This document shows positions 1-5,338 of a DNA stretch of 5,383 nt, piece by piece. Below the pieces are notes generated by a model, which had not been told where the DNA came from, made no database searches, and saw only the letters and a program-made list of their open reading frames with translations. The stretch lies in contig JAIRMK010000123.1 of NCBI GenBank assembly GCA_031258755.1, positions 1 to 5,383 on the forward strand, read 5' to 3'. The DNA comes from Prevotellaceae bacterium (GTDB lineage Bacteria > Bacteroidota > Bacteroidia > Bacteroidales > UBA932). The position numbers were made by a program, and so were the translations under genes. The first letter of the stretch is position 1. The number at the start of each line of letters is the position of its first letter.

Positions 1-158
1 TCATGCTTAAGAAAATCTTTGTAATTATCCGGCGCCAGCGCCAATTCGTCCGGCGAATTATCCTTTTCGCCGATGCTCCAAATCGTAGTTTGGGAATTAC
101 ACGACGACATAAATCCCAAACCCAATAATAAAGCAATAAAATATTTCATAGATAACAT
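1..158 (-). CDS. Lipoprotein, N-terminal fragment of a probable exported carbohydrate-active enzyme (cut by window edge)
   Basis: Fifty-two complete codons are visible before the left edge. The protein opens MLSMKYFIALLLGLGFMSSC: a short basic start, a hydrophobic core and a lipobox ending in Cys20, followed by NSQTT. This is a signal peptidase II site, so the product is expected to be a membrane-anchored lipoprotein. The ATG at 149 (MKYF...) is an equally good start. The mature part runs on as TIWSIGEKDNSPDELALAP and then DNYKDFLKH. From memory, an I-W-x-I-G-x-x-D-x-S...ALAP opening occurs in large exported Bacteroidetes polysaccharide-degrading proteins, annotated as alpha-mannosidase-like (GH38) or polysaccharide-lyase-like. 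The visible part contains no catalytic residues, so the activity is an inference. It lies 22 bases downstream of the kinase/isomerase gene on the same strand with no terminator between, so it is probably co-transcribed and may liberate the hexose used by that enzyme. Confidence 0.72.
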   Translation of the reverse strand, partial: MLSMKYFIALLLGLGFMSSCNSQTTIWSIGEKDNSPDELALAPDNYKDFLKH

Positions 159-180
159 GTTTTAAATTAAAAAGTTTTTT

Positions 181-2868
181 TTATTTTACAAAGGCTTTCA
201 CGAGTAAAGCCGGTTCGTCGCTCTCATTGATTAGCGTGTACGACCCCGCCGCCGCAGGAATTACAAACGTTTCGGCGTAGTTGAAACGCTGCTTCATGCC
301 CTGCGCCGTTTCAAGCAACACGGACGCGCCCTCCACCAGCATCCACACGTGGCACTTTCCGTTGGTCTCTACATTAATTTCCGTTTTCAGCGTGTAGCGG
401 TGCACATCATAAAAATGATTGAGATGCGTGGGCAAATGCGTGACTGTACAGGCGCTGTCATCGCTCAGCACACGCGGCTTGCTGATTAACTCTTCCTTGA
501 CCGCATCGCCCTTGCGTTCAAAATAAACATTCTTCATTCCGTGTTCCACGTTCAGCGGGCGGGGACGGCCGTCAATGTCTAACCGCAGCCAATCATACAT
601 CTTGAATGTGAAAATATAAGGCGCACTGCTTATCTCCAACACCAAATTGTCTTTTCCCGAAGCGTGGATGGTGCCGTTAGGTATCAGGAAAAAATCGTGT
701 TTCTTCGCCGGATGCTTTTGTACGTACCGGGTTACGTCTATTTCTTTGGCGTGGCGCTCGCTTTCCGTCAGCGCCTGATGAAAGGCCGAAGGGTTTATTC
801 CTTCCTGAAAACCAAGATAGACCACTGCGTCCTGCCGGCAATTGAGAATGTAATAGGTCTCATCCTGCGTAAACGGCATGCCAAATTCCTCTTTTATGTA
901 CGCCGGCCGCGGATGACACTGTACCGAAAGATTTCCCCCGTCAAAAGTGTCCAGAAAATCGAAACGAACAGGAAAGTCATAGCGAAAACGTTCGGCGCAA
1001 TCACCAAGCACCGCCTTGTGGTCGTGATACATCAAGAAGTCAAACGACGCCTCCAGACGGTATCCGTCACTTTCAAATAGCAGGCCGTTTTCGAGCGTCA
1101 TCAGCTCGAACGACCACGCCAGATTGGGCGCTTCTTCATTCAAACCGTCTATGTGTTCCTTCATCCATGTGCCGCCCCAAACGCCCGGTTCAAACCACGG
1201 CCGCACCCTGAAGAAATTCCGGCTCATCGCAGCAAGCCCCGCCCGCAAATCATCACCTGGCATCATCAGGTAATTGCCGGGACGCTGTCCGTCGATAATT
1301 AAATTGATAGCCGGCAAAAGGGTGCGCTTATGTGCATTCAGCACCGGCCAATCTACGAAAAATGCGCGTTTGTACATGTCACGGTCGTCGGCTACAGCGT
1401 CGGCGCCCAAGTTGGTGGCCGCACCGGCACGCATACGAAACTGCAACTCGTTTTTCGGCAAGTCAACGTAGGCAAGCGGGGCGTTCCATTCGGCAAGCGC
1501 CGCGCCACATCCCACCAACACATTGATGTCGGCCTCCGCGTCCGGCTGCATTTGTCGCAACTTATCGGCGTAAAACCAATCCGCCAGCGTGGCGTCGGTA
1601 ATTTTTCCGAAGATGGAATCCGACGCACCCATAAAAGGCGCTATCATCTGTGCTATTTCGGCAGCCGGCTTCATAGCCGCAGAGACGTGGAACCAACGCA
1701 CCTTTTTCCCTTTCAGCGCAGGCGCTGCACTTAAATCATCCACTAATTTGTTCCATAACACGCCTTCATATCCGTCAATCACTGCCGTTTGCTGTTGCGC
1801 TATCCACGCGGCGAGCGCGCTGTTTCCTTCACAAATTTTCCCGCATCCCAAAGGGAATGCCGGATAAATATCATAACGACCCGGGCTCGTGGGCGCAGCT
1901 TTCGGCGGGGCAAGGAACTGGGTCGTCTTTCTGTATTCTTTCTCTTCCTTACACTTTATGGTTTTATCGGCATGTATGGCCGCGCCTATTATCGGGGCTT
2001 TATCCCACAAGGCACATGATGTAATTAATGGAACATGATGACCTAACTTCCGCAGTTTATTTTTCAGCGGTTCTATAAACAGAGACGACGCTCTGGCTAT
2101 GTTACCGCCCAGCACCCACATGTCGGGATTAAATTTCTTTAACCACGGAAAAATAAACTCCGACAGGTTCTCGGCAAATTCCTCAAATATAGACAAAGCA
2201 GAAGCATCCCCCTGTCCGGCCAACGCTGCTATTTCCTGCACGCCCGAAACGATTTTGCCGCCTGTTTTTTCTTTCCACCGCGACACAAACCAACGGGTAG
2301 AAAAGTAATCATCGGCAATGCTTGCTGCAAAAGGTACATTATAAAGGTATCCGTTCGGCGGAATGGCTTCGCCGGCCTCGGTTTGCGCCTTGCCGTCGAT
2401 CAAAAAAGTAGTTCCGAAACCGGTGCCCAGGGTTACTACCAGCGTTCGCTTGCTTCCTTTGGCGGCGCCGGCATAATATTCGCCCAAAGCAAAACAGGTG
2501 GCGTCATTTTCGAATACTACATCGGTTACACGGCCTTCCAACATTTGCAGTAGCGACTGTTTGAGGTTCAATCCGAAAATTGCATCGAATTTTTGCACCC
2601 CCGATATCTGCGCAATGCCGTTACAGTAATCGAATGGCCCCGGCATCGACACCCCCACACCCTTTATCGCCCTATGATTTTCAAAAGTAAAAAGATCGTC
2701 AAACAACGATTTCCATGCATCCAACAAAGAGGAAATTGATCCGCCGGCATCCATTTTAATATCCCTCACACCCTCATTCACAACCGTTCCGCCCAGTGTA
2801 TCGACCAGGGCAAACGACATGTGCGACCCACCCACATCTATTCCCGCTAAAATCCGTTTTGAATACAT
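181..2868 (-). CDS. ROK-family sugar kinase / class I mannose-6-phosphate isomerase fusion protein
   Basis: The 895-aa cytoplasmic protein has three recognisable parts. Residues 1-300 are a ROK kinase: phosphate-binding DVGGSH (11-16), SMPGP (74-78), FENDA (119-123) with the expected catalytic base Asp122, TLGTGFG (146-152), adenosine-site LGGN (253-256) and IIGAAIHA (293-300). The ROK zinc cluster CxCGxxGCxE and the sugar-contacting ExGH pair are not seen. Residues 301-330 are a charged, then Pro/Ala-rich linker. Residues 330-550 are a middle domain with a P-loop-like remnant, VIDGYEGVLWNKL (363-375). Residues 551-895 are a type I phosphomannose isomerase cupin: VWGGTW (563-568), SVQCHP with Gln650 and His652, QDET with Glu670, and NGTIH with His735, which are the expected four metal ligands. 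The catalytic Arg of this family appears to be Lys756 (TFKMYDW). Predicted roles are ATP-dependent hexose phosphorylation and mannose-6-phosphate to fructose-6-phosphate conversion; mannose is the likeliest substrate but is inferred. The next gene follows after 22 bases, and a GntR gene is divergent. Confidence 0.9.
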   Translation of the reverse strand: MYSKRILAGIDVGGSHMSFALVDTLGGTVVNEGVRDIKMDAGGSISSLLDAWKSLFDDLFTFENHRAIKGVGVSMPGPFDYCNGIAQISGVQKFDAIFGLNLKQSLLQMLEGRVTDVVFENDATCFALGEYYAGAAKGSKRTLVVTLGTGFGTTFLIDGKAQTEAGEAIPPNGYLYNVPFAASIADDYFSTRWFVSRWKEKTGGKIVSGVQEIAALAGQGDASALSIFEEFAENLSEFIFPWLKKFNPDMWVLGGNIARASSLFIEPLKNKLRKLGHHVPLITSCALWDKAPIIGAAIHADKTIKCKEEKEYRKTTQFLAPPKAAPTSPGRYDIYPAFPLGCGKICEGNSALAAWIAQQQTAVIDGYEGVLWNKLVDDLSAAPALKGKKVRWFHVSAAMKPAAEIAQMIAPFMGASDSIFGKITDATLADWFYADKLRQMQPDAEADINVLVGCGAALAEWNAPLAYVDLPKNELQFRMRAGAATNLGADAVADDRDMYKRAFFVDWPVLNAHKRTLLPAINLIIDGQRPGNYLMMPGDDLRAGLAAMSRNFFRVRPWFEPGVWGGTWMKEHIDGLNEEAPNLAWSFELMTLENGLLFESDGYRLEASFDFLMYHDHKAVLGDCAERFRYDFPVRFDFLDTFDGGNLSVQCHPRPAYIKEEFGMPFTQDETYYILNCRQDAVVYLGFQEGINPSAFHQALTESERHAKEIDVTRYVQKHPAKKHDFFLIPNGTIHASGKDNLVLEISSAPYIFTFKMYDWLRLDIDGRPRPLNVEHGMKNVYFERKGDAVKEELISKPRVLSDDSACTVTHLPTHLNHFYDVHRYTLKTEINVETNGKCHVWMLVEGASVLLETAQGMKQRFNYAETFVIPAAAGSYTLINESDEPALLVKAFVK

Positions 2869-2908
2869 TTAACTAATAATTAACATTTTATAAAACTAAA
2901 AGACATAA

Positions 2909-2930
2909 TATGTATATATGTATGTACATA
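2909..2930. promoter_or_regulatory. Candidate GntR/HutC-type operator
   Basis: TATGTACATA (2921-2930) is a perfect 10-base palindrome. TATGTA also recurs in direct orientation at 2909-2914 and 2917-2922. GTATGTAC (2920-2927) and GTATATAT (2912-2919) each differ by one base from the HutC-subfamily core GTMTAKAC. The cluster sits just downstream of the predicted transcription start of the kinase/isomerase gene, where a bound repressor would block initiation or early elongation. Assigning it to the adjacent GntR protein is inference from position and family consensus. Confidence 0.5.
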
Positions 2931-2940
2931 TTTGTAGGCG

Positions 2941-2972
2941 CAAAGTAAATACATTAATTTAACATGCGCAAA
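2941..2972 (-). promoter_or_regulatory. Bacteroidetes-type promoter of the kinase/isomerase operon
   Basis: Read on the minus strand, TTTG (2972-2969) is followed by 20 bases and then TTACTTTG (2948-2941). This matches the Bacteroides sigma-ABfr layout TTTG-N19-21-TAnnTTTG at all but one position. Transcription would start near 2935, giving a leader of roughly 65 bases before the ATG at 2868. The upstream TTTG half lies where the -33 region of the divergent regulator promoter should be, so the two promoters appear to overlap. Confidence 0.6.
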
Positions 2973-2992
2973 TATTTTAACATTTTTTTACA

Positions 2993-3000
2993 TATCTTTG
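2993..3000 (+). promoter_or_regulatory. Promoter -7 box of the GntR regulator gene
   Basis: TATCTTTG matches the Bacteroidetes -7 consensus TAnnTTTG exactly. No clean TTTG is found 19-21 bases upstream; that stretch is an AT-rich run shared with the -33 box of the opposite promoter. Initiation about 6-7 bases downstream would leave only a few bases of leader before the ATGs at 3009 and 3015. Confidence 0.55.
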
Positions 3001-3008
3001 TAAAAAAT

Positions 3009-3743
3009 ATGATTATGAAGCTATCTTTAAATCACGCGTCCCCGATACCTTTGTACTTACAAATTGAAAAGCAACTGCGCCGTATCATACAATCCAATGA
3101 CTACAAGAACGGAAAAAAATTCCCTAATGAGGTTGATTTGTCCAAGAAATTAGGCATATCGCGCGCCACCCTGCGGCAGGCGATGAACAAGTTGGTGTTT
3201 GAAGGCCTGCTGGTACGCAAGAAAGGCATCGGGACGGTGGTAGCCGATACGGCCATTACGTCCAAAGCCCGCAACTGGTTAAGTTTTTCCCAAGAAATGA
3301 AGGCTATGGGTATTATGGTGAAAAATTATTCATTATATATCGGATGGGAAAATCCGAATGAGGAGATCTGCCGTTTTTTTCACATTCCGGATGATACCAA
3401 GATATTAAAATTGGAGCGGTTGCGGGGAAAGCCCGAGCACCCCTTTGTCTATTTCATATCCTATTTCAACCCGCGGATAGGGCTTACCGGAAATGAGGAT
3501 TTTTCGCGCCCGCTATATGATATTTTGGAGCAGCAATACAACACCATCGTTAAATTATCGAAAGAAGAAATAAGCGCCAAGGCCGCCGACCGGGTATTGG
3601 CCGAAAAATTGGAGATTAAGGAAGGCGATCCCATTTTGAAGCGAAAACGCTTTGTGTATGATGCCGGAAACCACCCTGTGGAATGGAACGTAGGATACTA
3701 CCGCGCCGACAGTTTTGTATATACCATTGAGGCAGAGCGGTGA
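3009..3743 (+). CDS. GntR family transcriptional regulator, HutC type with UTRA domain
   Basis: A one-component repressor-type regulator of 244 aa from the ATG at 3009, or 242 aa from 3015. Numbered from 3015, residues 10-76 form the winged helix-turn-helix (PIPLYLQIEKQL, then GISRATLRQAMNKL as helix-turn-helix and GLLVRKKGIGTVV as wing). Residues of about 95-238 form the UTRA effector domain, with the typical strand LKLERLRG, the PVEWNVGYYR segment near the C-terminus and an internal KAADRVLAEKLEI helix. UTRA domains of the HutC group commonly bind phosphorylated sugars, which fits a neighbour producing a hexose-6-phosphate. I reject a longer frame opening at 2964: its first 15 codons are AT-rich, Phe/Ile-heavy, precede the conserved domain and span the TATCTTTG box. 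It is divergent from the kinase/isomerase gene with 140 bases between starts, so it probably controls that operon and perhaps itself. Confidence 0.9.
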   Translation: MIMKLSLNHASPIPLYLQIEKQLRRIIQSNDYKNGKKFPNEVDLSKKLGISRATLRQAMNKLVFEGLLVRKKGIGTVVADTAITSKARNWLSFSQEMKAMGIMVKNYSLYIGWENPNEEICRFFHIPDDTKILKLERLRGKPEHPFVYFISYFNPRIGLTGNEDFSRPLYDILEQQYNTIVKLSKEEISAKAADRVLAEKLEIKEGDPILKRKRFVYDAGNHPVEWNVGYYRADSFVYTIEAER

Positions 3744-3768
3744 TTTGCCCCAAATTTTTATCCGTCTG

Positions 3769-3799
3769 TGTGTGATTTAAAAAATTTCATGTAAATTTG
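3769..3799 (+). promoter_or_regulatory. Promoter of the toxin-antitoxin operon
   Basis: TAAATTTG (3792-3799) is an exact TAnnTTTG -7 box. TGTG (3769-3772), one base off the TTTG -33 box, stands 19 bases upstream. Transcription would begin near 3806, about 14 bases before the antitoxin ATG at 3820. This supports an independent operon rather than read-through from the GntR gene, which ends at 3743. Confidence 0.55.
3782..3798. repeat. Short inverted repeat over the toxin-antitoxin -7 box
   Basis: AAATTT at 3782-3787 and again at 3793-3798 is self-complementary and forms a 6-base inverted repeat around CATGT. The right arm lies inside the -7 box, so it could be an autoregulatory operator. In such AT-rich DNA it may also be chance. 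Confidence 0.3.
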
Positions 3800-3819
3800 T
3801 GGGAAAATCGAGGTAATTT

Positions 3820-4041
3820 ATGTTACATACACAAATATTGAAAGACCAACAAGGAACGCCGACCGGCGTCTTTATCCCCATCAAGATGTGGGAAGGGGTG
3901 AAATTTCAGTATCCGGACATAGAGTCATTTGATGCTGACTTGCCGCAATGGGAAAAAGAGTTTATAGACCGACGTTTAGAAATGGTAAAACGTCATCCCG
4001 AACGCTTGCATCCTGTTGAAACACTTTTCGAGGGTTTTTAA
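3820..4041 (+). CDS. Putative type II antitoxin (partner of RelE/ParE-family toxin)
   Basis: A 73-aa acidic protein. The N-terminal half, TQILKDQQGTPTGVFIPIKMW (4-24, quoted in part: LKDQQGTPTGVFIP), resembles the small Bacteroidetes antitoxin-like proteins that precede RelE/ParE toxins, with a strand-turn-strand followed by a Trp-containing helix. The C-terminal half (40-73) is charged, with WEKEFIDRRLEMVKRHPE predicted helical, and would be the toxin-wrapping segment. No obvious DNA-binding motif can be named by eye. The ATG at 3820 follows a weak GAGGT sequence and a promoter box. It is 12 bases upstream of the toxin gene in the usual antitoxin-first order. Function is assigned mainly from size, order and the clear toxin next door. 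Confidence 0.72.
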   Translation: MLHTQILKDQQGTPTGVFIPIKMWEGVKFQYPDIESFDADLPQWEKEFIDRRLEMVKRHPERLHPVETLFEGF

Positions 4042-4053
4042 AATACAGGTACA

Positions 4054-4350
4054 ATGTACACGGCTTTTTATCTTGACGTAGTCCGGGAAGATATTCTTGA
4101 TGCGAGACAATGGTATGCCGAACAACAAAAAGATTTAGACGCCTATTTTGTTTCGGCAATAAAAGAGGCCGTTGCAAATATCATTAAAATGCCCTCTGCT
4201 TATGCCGTAAGGTACAAAAATGTTAGAATAGCCCACACCAAAATTTTTCCATACAATATTCATTTCTTTATTGACGAAACAAAAGAACAGATTGTCATAA
4301 CAGGCATAATTCATAACAAGAGAAAAGACGCATTGTTTTTGGAAAGGTAA
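4054..4350 (+). CDS. Type II toxin-antitoxin system RelE/ParE family toxin
   Basis: A 98-aa protein with the ParE/RelE architecture. An N-terminal strand (YTAFYLDVV, 2-10) is followed by two helices with the typical DILDARQWYAEQQ (13-25) and LDAYFVSAIKEAVANI (28-43). A C-terminal sheet follows: AVRYKNVRIA (51-60), KIFPYNIHFFID (63-74), QIVITGIIHNKRKD (79-92). The basic residues Arg53, Lys55, Arg58, Lys63 and the HNKRKD end are in the positions expected for the active face. Family members either cut mRNA at the ribosome (RelE) or poison gyrase (ParE), and the sequence alone does not separate these. The gene appears intact. It forms a two-gene operon with the antitoxin, and its stop at 4348-4350 faces a convergent operon across a 113-base gap. 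Confidence 0.85.
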   Translation: MYTAFYLDVVREDILDARQWYAEQQKDLDAYFVSAIKEAVANIIKMPSAYAVRYKNVRIAHTKIFPYNIHFFIDETKEQIVITGIIHNKRKDALFLER

Positions 4351-4391
4351 TGCAGTCTGCCTATTGTCTTCTACGATGTTACGACCATTTA

Positions 4392-4440
4392 CTTATTACC
4401 CCGATTTTGAAGAAACGTGTTTAAAATCGGCAGAAATAAG
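4392..4440. terminator. Interrupted inverted repeat between convergent genes, possible bidirectional terminator
   Basis: The inner arms CCGATTTTGAA (4401-4411) and TTTAAAATCGG (4420-4430) pair over 11 bases, with one G-U when read as plus-strand RNA, around an 8-base loop. The outer arms CTTATT (4392-4397) and AATAAG (4435-4440) add 6 pairs across a small 3/4-base internal loop. It lies between the toxin stop (4350) and the SecB-like stop (4464), where a shared terminator would be expected. Neither side has a clear U-run, so a role as a retained recombination or repeat end is also possible. Confidence 0.45.
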
Positions 4441-4463
4441 CAAGAATAATACATAGGATAAAT

Positions 4464-4868
4464 CTATTCTGTTTTTGTAAAGTTTACCGGAGGTAAAATT
4501 ATCGCTCCTATTCCAGCTTTCAAAGAAATGTTTGTTATGTGCTCCCTGATATATGGGAAAATAATTGCGGCACCATTAATTTTGCCAAACTCTTCAAGAT
4601 TTGCAAGAGGTGACTCTCCAATACACTCAAAAATTCCAATCATTTTGACTTTGATTTTAACTTGCTCAATATCTTGGAATTTTTGCACAATGGTAACTTC
4701 TTCTGCAACCGTGATGACCTTTTCATTCACTGCCACATCAGTATTAATATCAAGGTTATTATCAACTCCTTCCCCAAATGCAACATTGTTGATTCGAGAA
4801 AATGAACTTTCCAAAAGGATTAAATTCTTGATTTGGAAACCTGATTCTAATTTATTTGTATTTTCCAT
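4464..4868 (-). CDS. SecB-like chaperone
   Basis: A 134-aa protein, somewhat shorter than Escherichia coli SecB (155 aa). The strongest evidence is the C-terminal block: a GIFECIG strand (78-84), then AIIFPYIREHITNISLKAG (101-119, key residues FPYIRE), then ILPPVNF (124-130). This corresponds to the SecB fold signature of PyaR...i...GG.PpL.L.PvNF. N-terminal strands FQIKNLILLESSF (11-23) and a VxVxxKVIxVAEEVTIVQKF section (45-64) fit the preceding sheet. SecB proteins are tetrameric cytosolic holdases. Outside Proteobacteria, SecB-like proteins often serve toxin-antitoxin-chaperone systems rather than general export. The ATG at 4868 comes one base after the stop of the preceding 154-aa gene, which implies translational coupling. 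The local DNA is AT-richer than the left half of the window, which suggests acquisition. The fold is fairly sure; its client is not. Confidence 0.8.
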   Translation of the reverse strand: MENTNKLESGFQIKNLILLESSFSRINNVAFGEGVDNNLDINTDVAVNEKVITVAEEVTIVQKFQDIEQVKIKVKMIGIFECIGESPLANLEEFGKINGAAIIFPYIREHITNISLKAGIGAIILPPVNFTKTE

Positions 4869-4869
4869 A

Positions 4870-5334
4870 TTATGCCGCTAATGAGTACTTATATTGATTA
4901 GAAGTACTTTGATAATTATTATTAATTGAAAAATTAGTAAAGATTTCTTTGTTATCGGAAATTGATAAATGATTGTTTGTATCTATTAAAGATTTTTCTT
5001 GCACAATAATTTCTCGATCAAACGTAACAGATTCTTTTTCGGTTGAAATTTGTGTATATTGCTCGCCATACAAAGTTAGTTCGGCATTTTCAATACCAAC
5101 TAAAGCATCATCCGAAATAAAACAAATGTTTTGTATAGGAAAAAACTCAATAAATCTATCTGTCATTTCATTTTCCCACACAATATATTTATTATCTAAG
5201 TGATAGACTTTGTTCGGAACTACTTCAATAAAATGCACAAGTGCATTTTTATCATACTCGTAGCGTACACGAACGTTGGGGAAATTTGTAATTAAAGTGG
5301 CTAATTCTTTCAGAATATATTTTTTAGCATCCAT
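4870..5334 (-). CDS. Hypothetical protein with disordered tail and ssrA-like C-terminus, coupled to SecB-like gene
   Basis: I cannot assign this 154-aa protein to a named family. Residues 1-95 look folded: an N-terminal helix (KKYILKELATLITNF, 4-18), alternating strands VRVRYEY (21-27), LVHFIEVVP (32-40), an aromatic-rich YHLDNKYIVWENEMTDRFIE section (44-63), and NICFISDDALVG (69-80). There is no visible helix-turn-helix, signal peptide or membrane segment. Residues of about 95-154 are low-complexity, rich in Asn, Ser, Thr and Ile, and end QYKYSLAA. The final LAA, preceded by aromatic and polar residues, resembles the tmRNA degradation tag recognised by ClpXP. The gene stops one base before the SecB-like start. 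This arrangement would suit a chaperone client with a protease-sensitive tail, by analogy with chaperone-addiction tails of TAC antitoxins, but that role is inference. Protein and DNA composition are AT-biased, unlike the kinase locus. Confidence 0.75.
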   Translation of the reverse strand: MDAKKYILKELATLITNFPNVRVRYEYDKNALVHFIEVVPNKVYHLDNKYIVWENEMTDRFIEFFPIQNICFISDDALVGIENAELTLYGEQYTQISTEKESVTFDREIIVQEKSLIDTNNHLSISDNKEIFTNFSINNNYQSTSNQYKYSLAA

Positions 5335-5338
5335 ATAT

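Noticed and set aside
159..186. Run of T on the plus strand before the lipoprotein gene as a terminator
   Set aside because: On the transcribed (minus) strand it reads as A-rich, has no stem in front, and is better seen as an AT-rich leader between co-transcribed genes.
664..2308. Several plus-strand open frames of 64-138 codons opposite the kinase/isomerase gene, and a minus-strand frame at 1392-1628
   Set aside because: They are shadows of the 895-codon gene: no recognisable domains, odd composition, and the opposite frame has continuous family motifs.
2964..3008. Longer GntR start at 2964
   Set aside because: The added 15 residues are Phe/Ile-rich, precede the conserved winged-helix domain and would overlap the TATCTTTG promoter box.
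3962..4177. Minus-strand frame of 71 codons across the antitoxin-toxin junction
   Set aside because: It is antisense to two better supported genes and shows no domain features.
3820..4868. A classical toxin-antitoxin-chaperone operon joining the RelE/ParE pair with the SecB-like gene
   Set aside because: The SecB-like gene is on the opposite strand, convergent, separated by an inverted repeat and coupled to a different gene. The visible antitoxin is also short and lacks an obvious long addiction tail. A functional link cannot be excluded but is not supported by layout.
4528..5203. Plus-strand frames at 4528-4881 and 4973-5203
   Set aside because: They are antisense to the SecB-like gene and the 154-aa gene; the SecB signature on the minus strand is decisive for the first.
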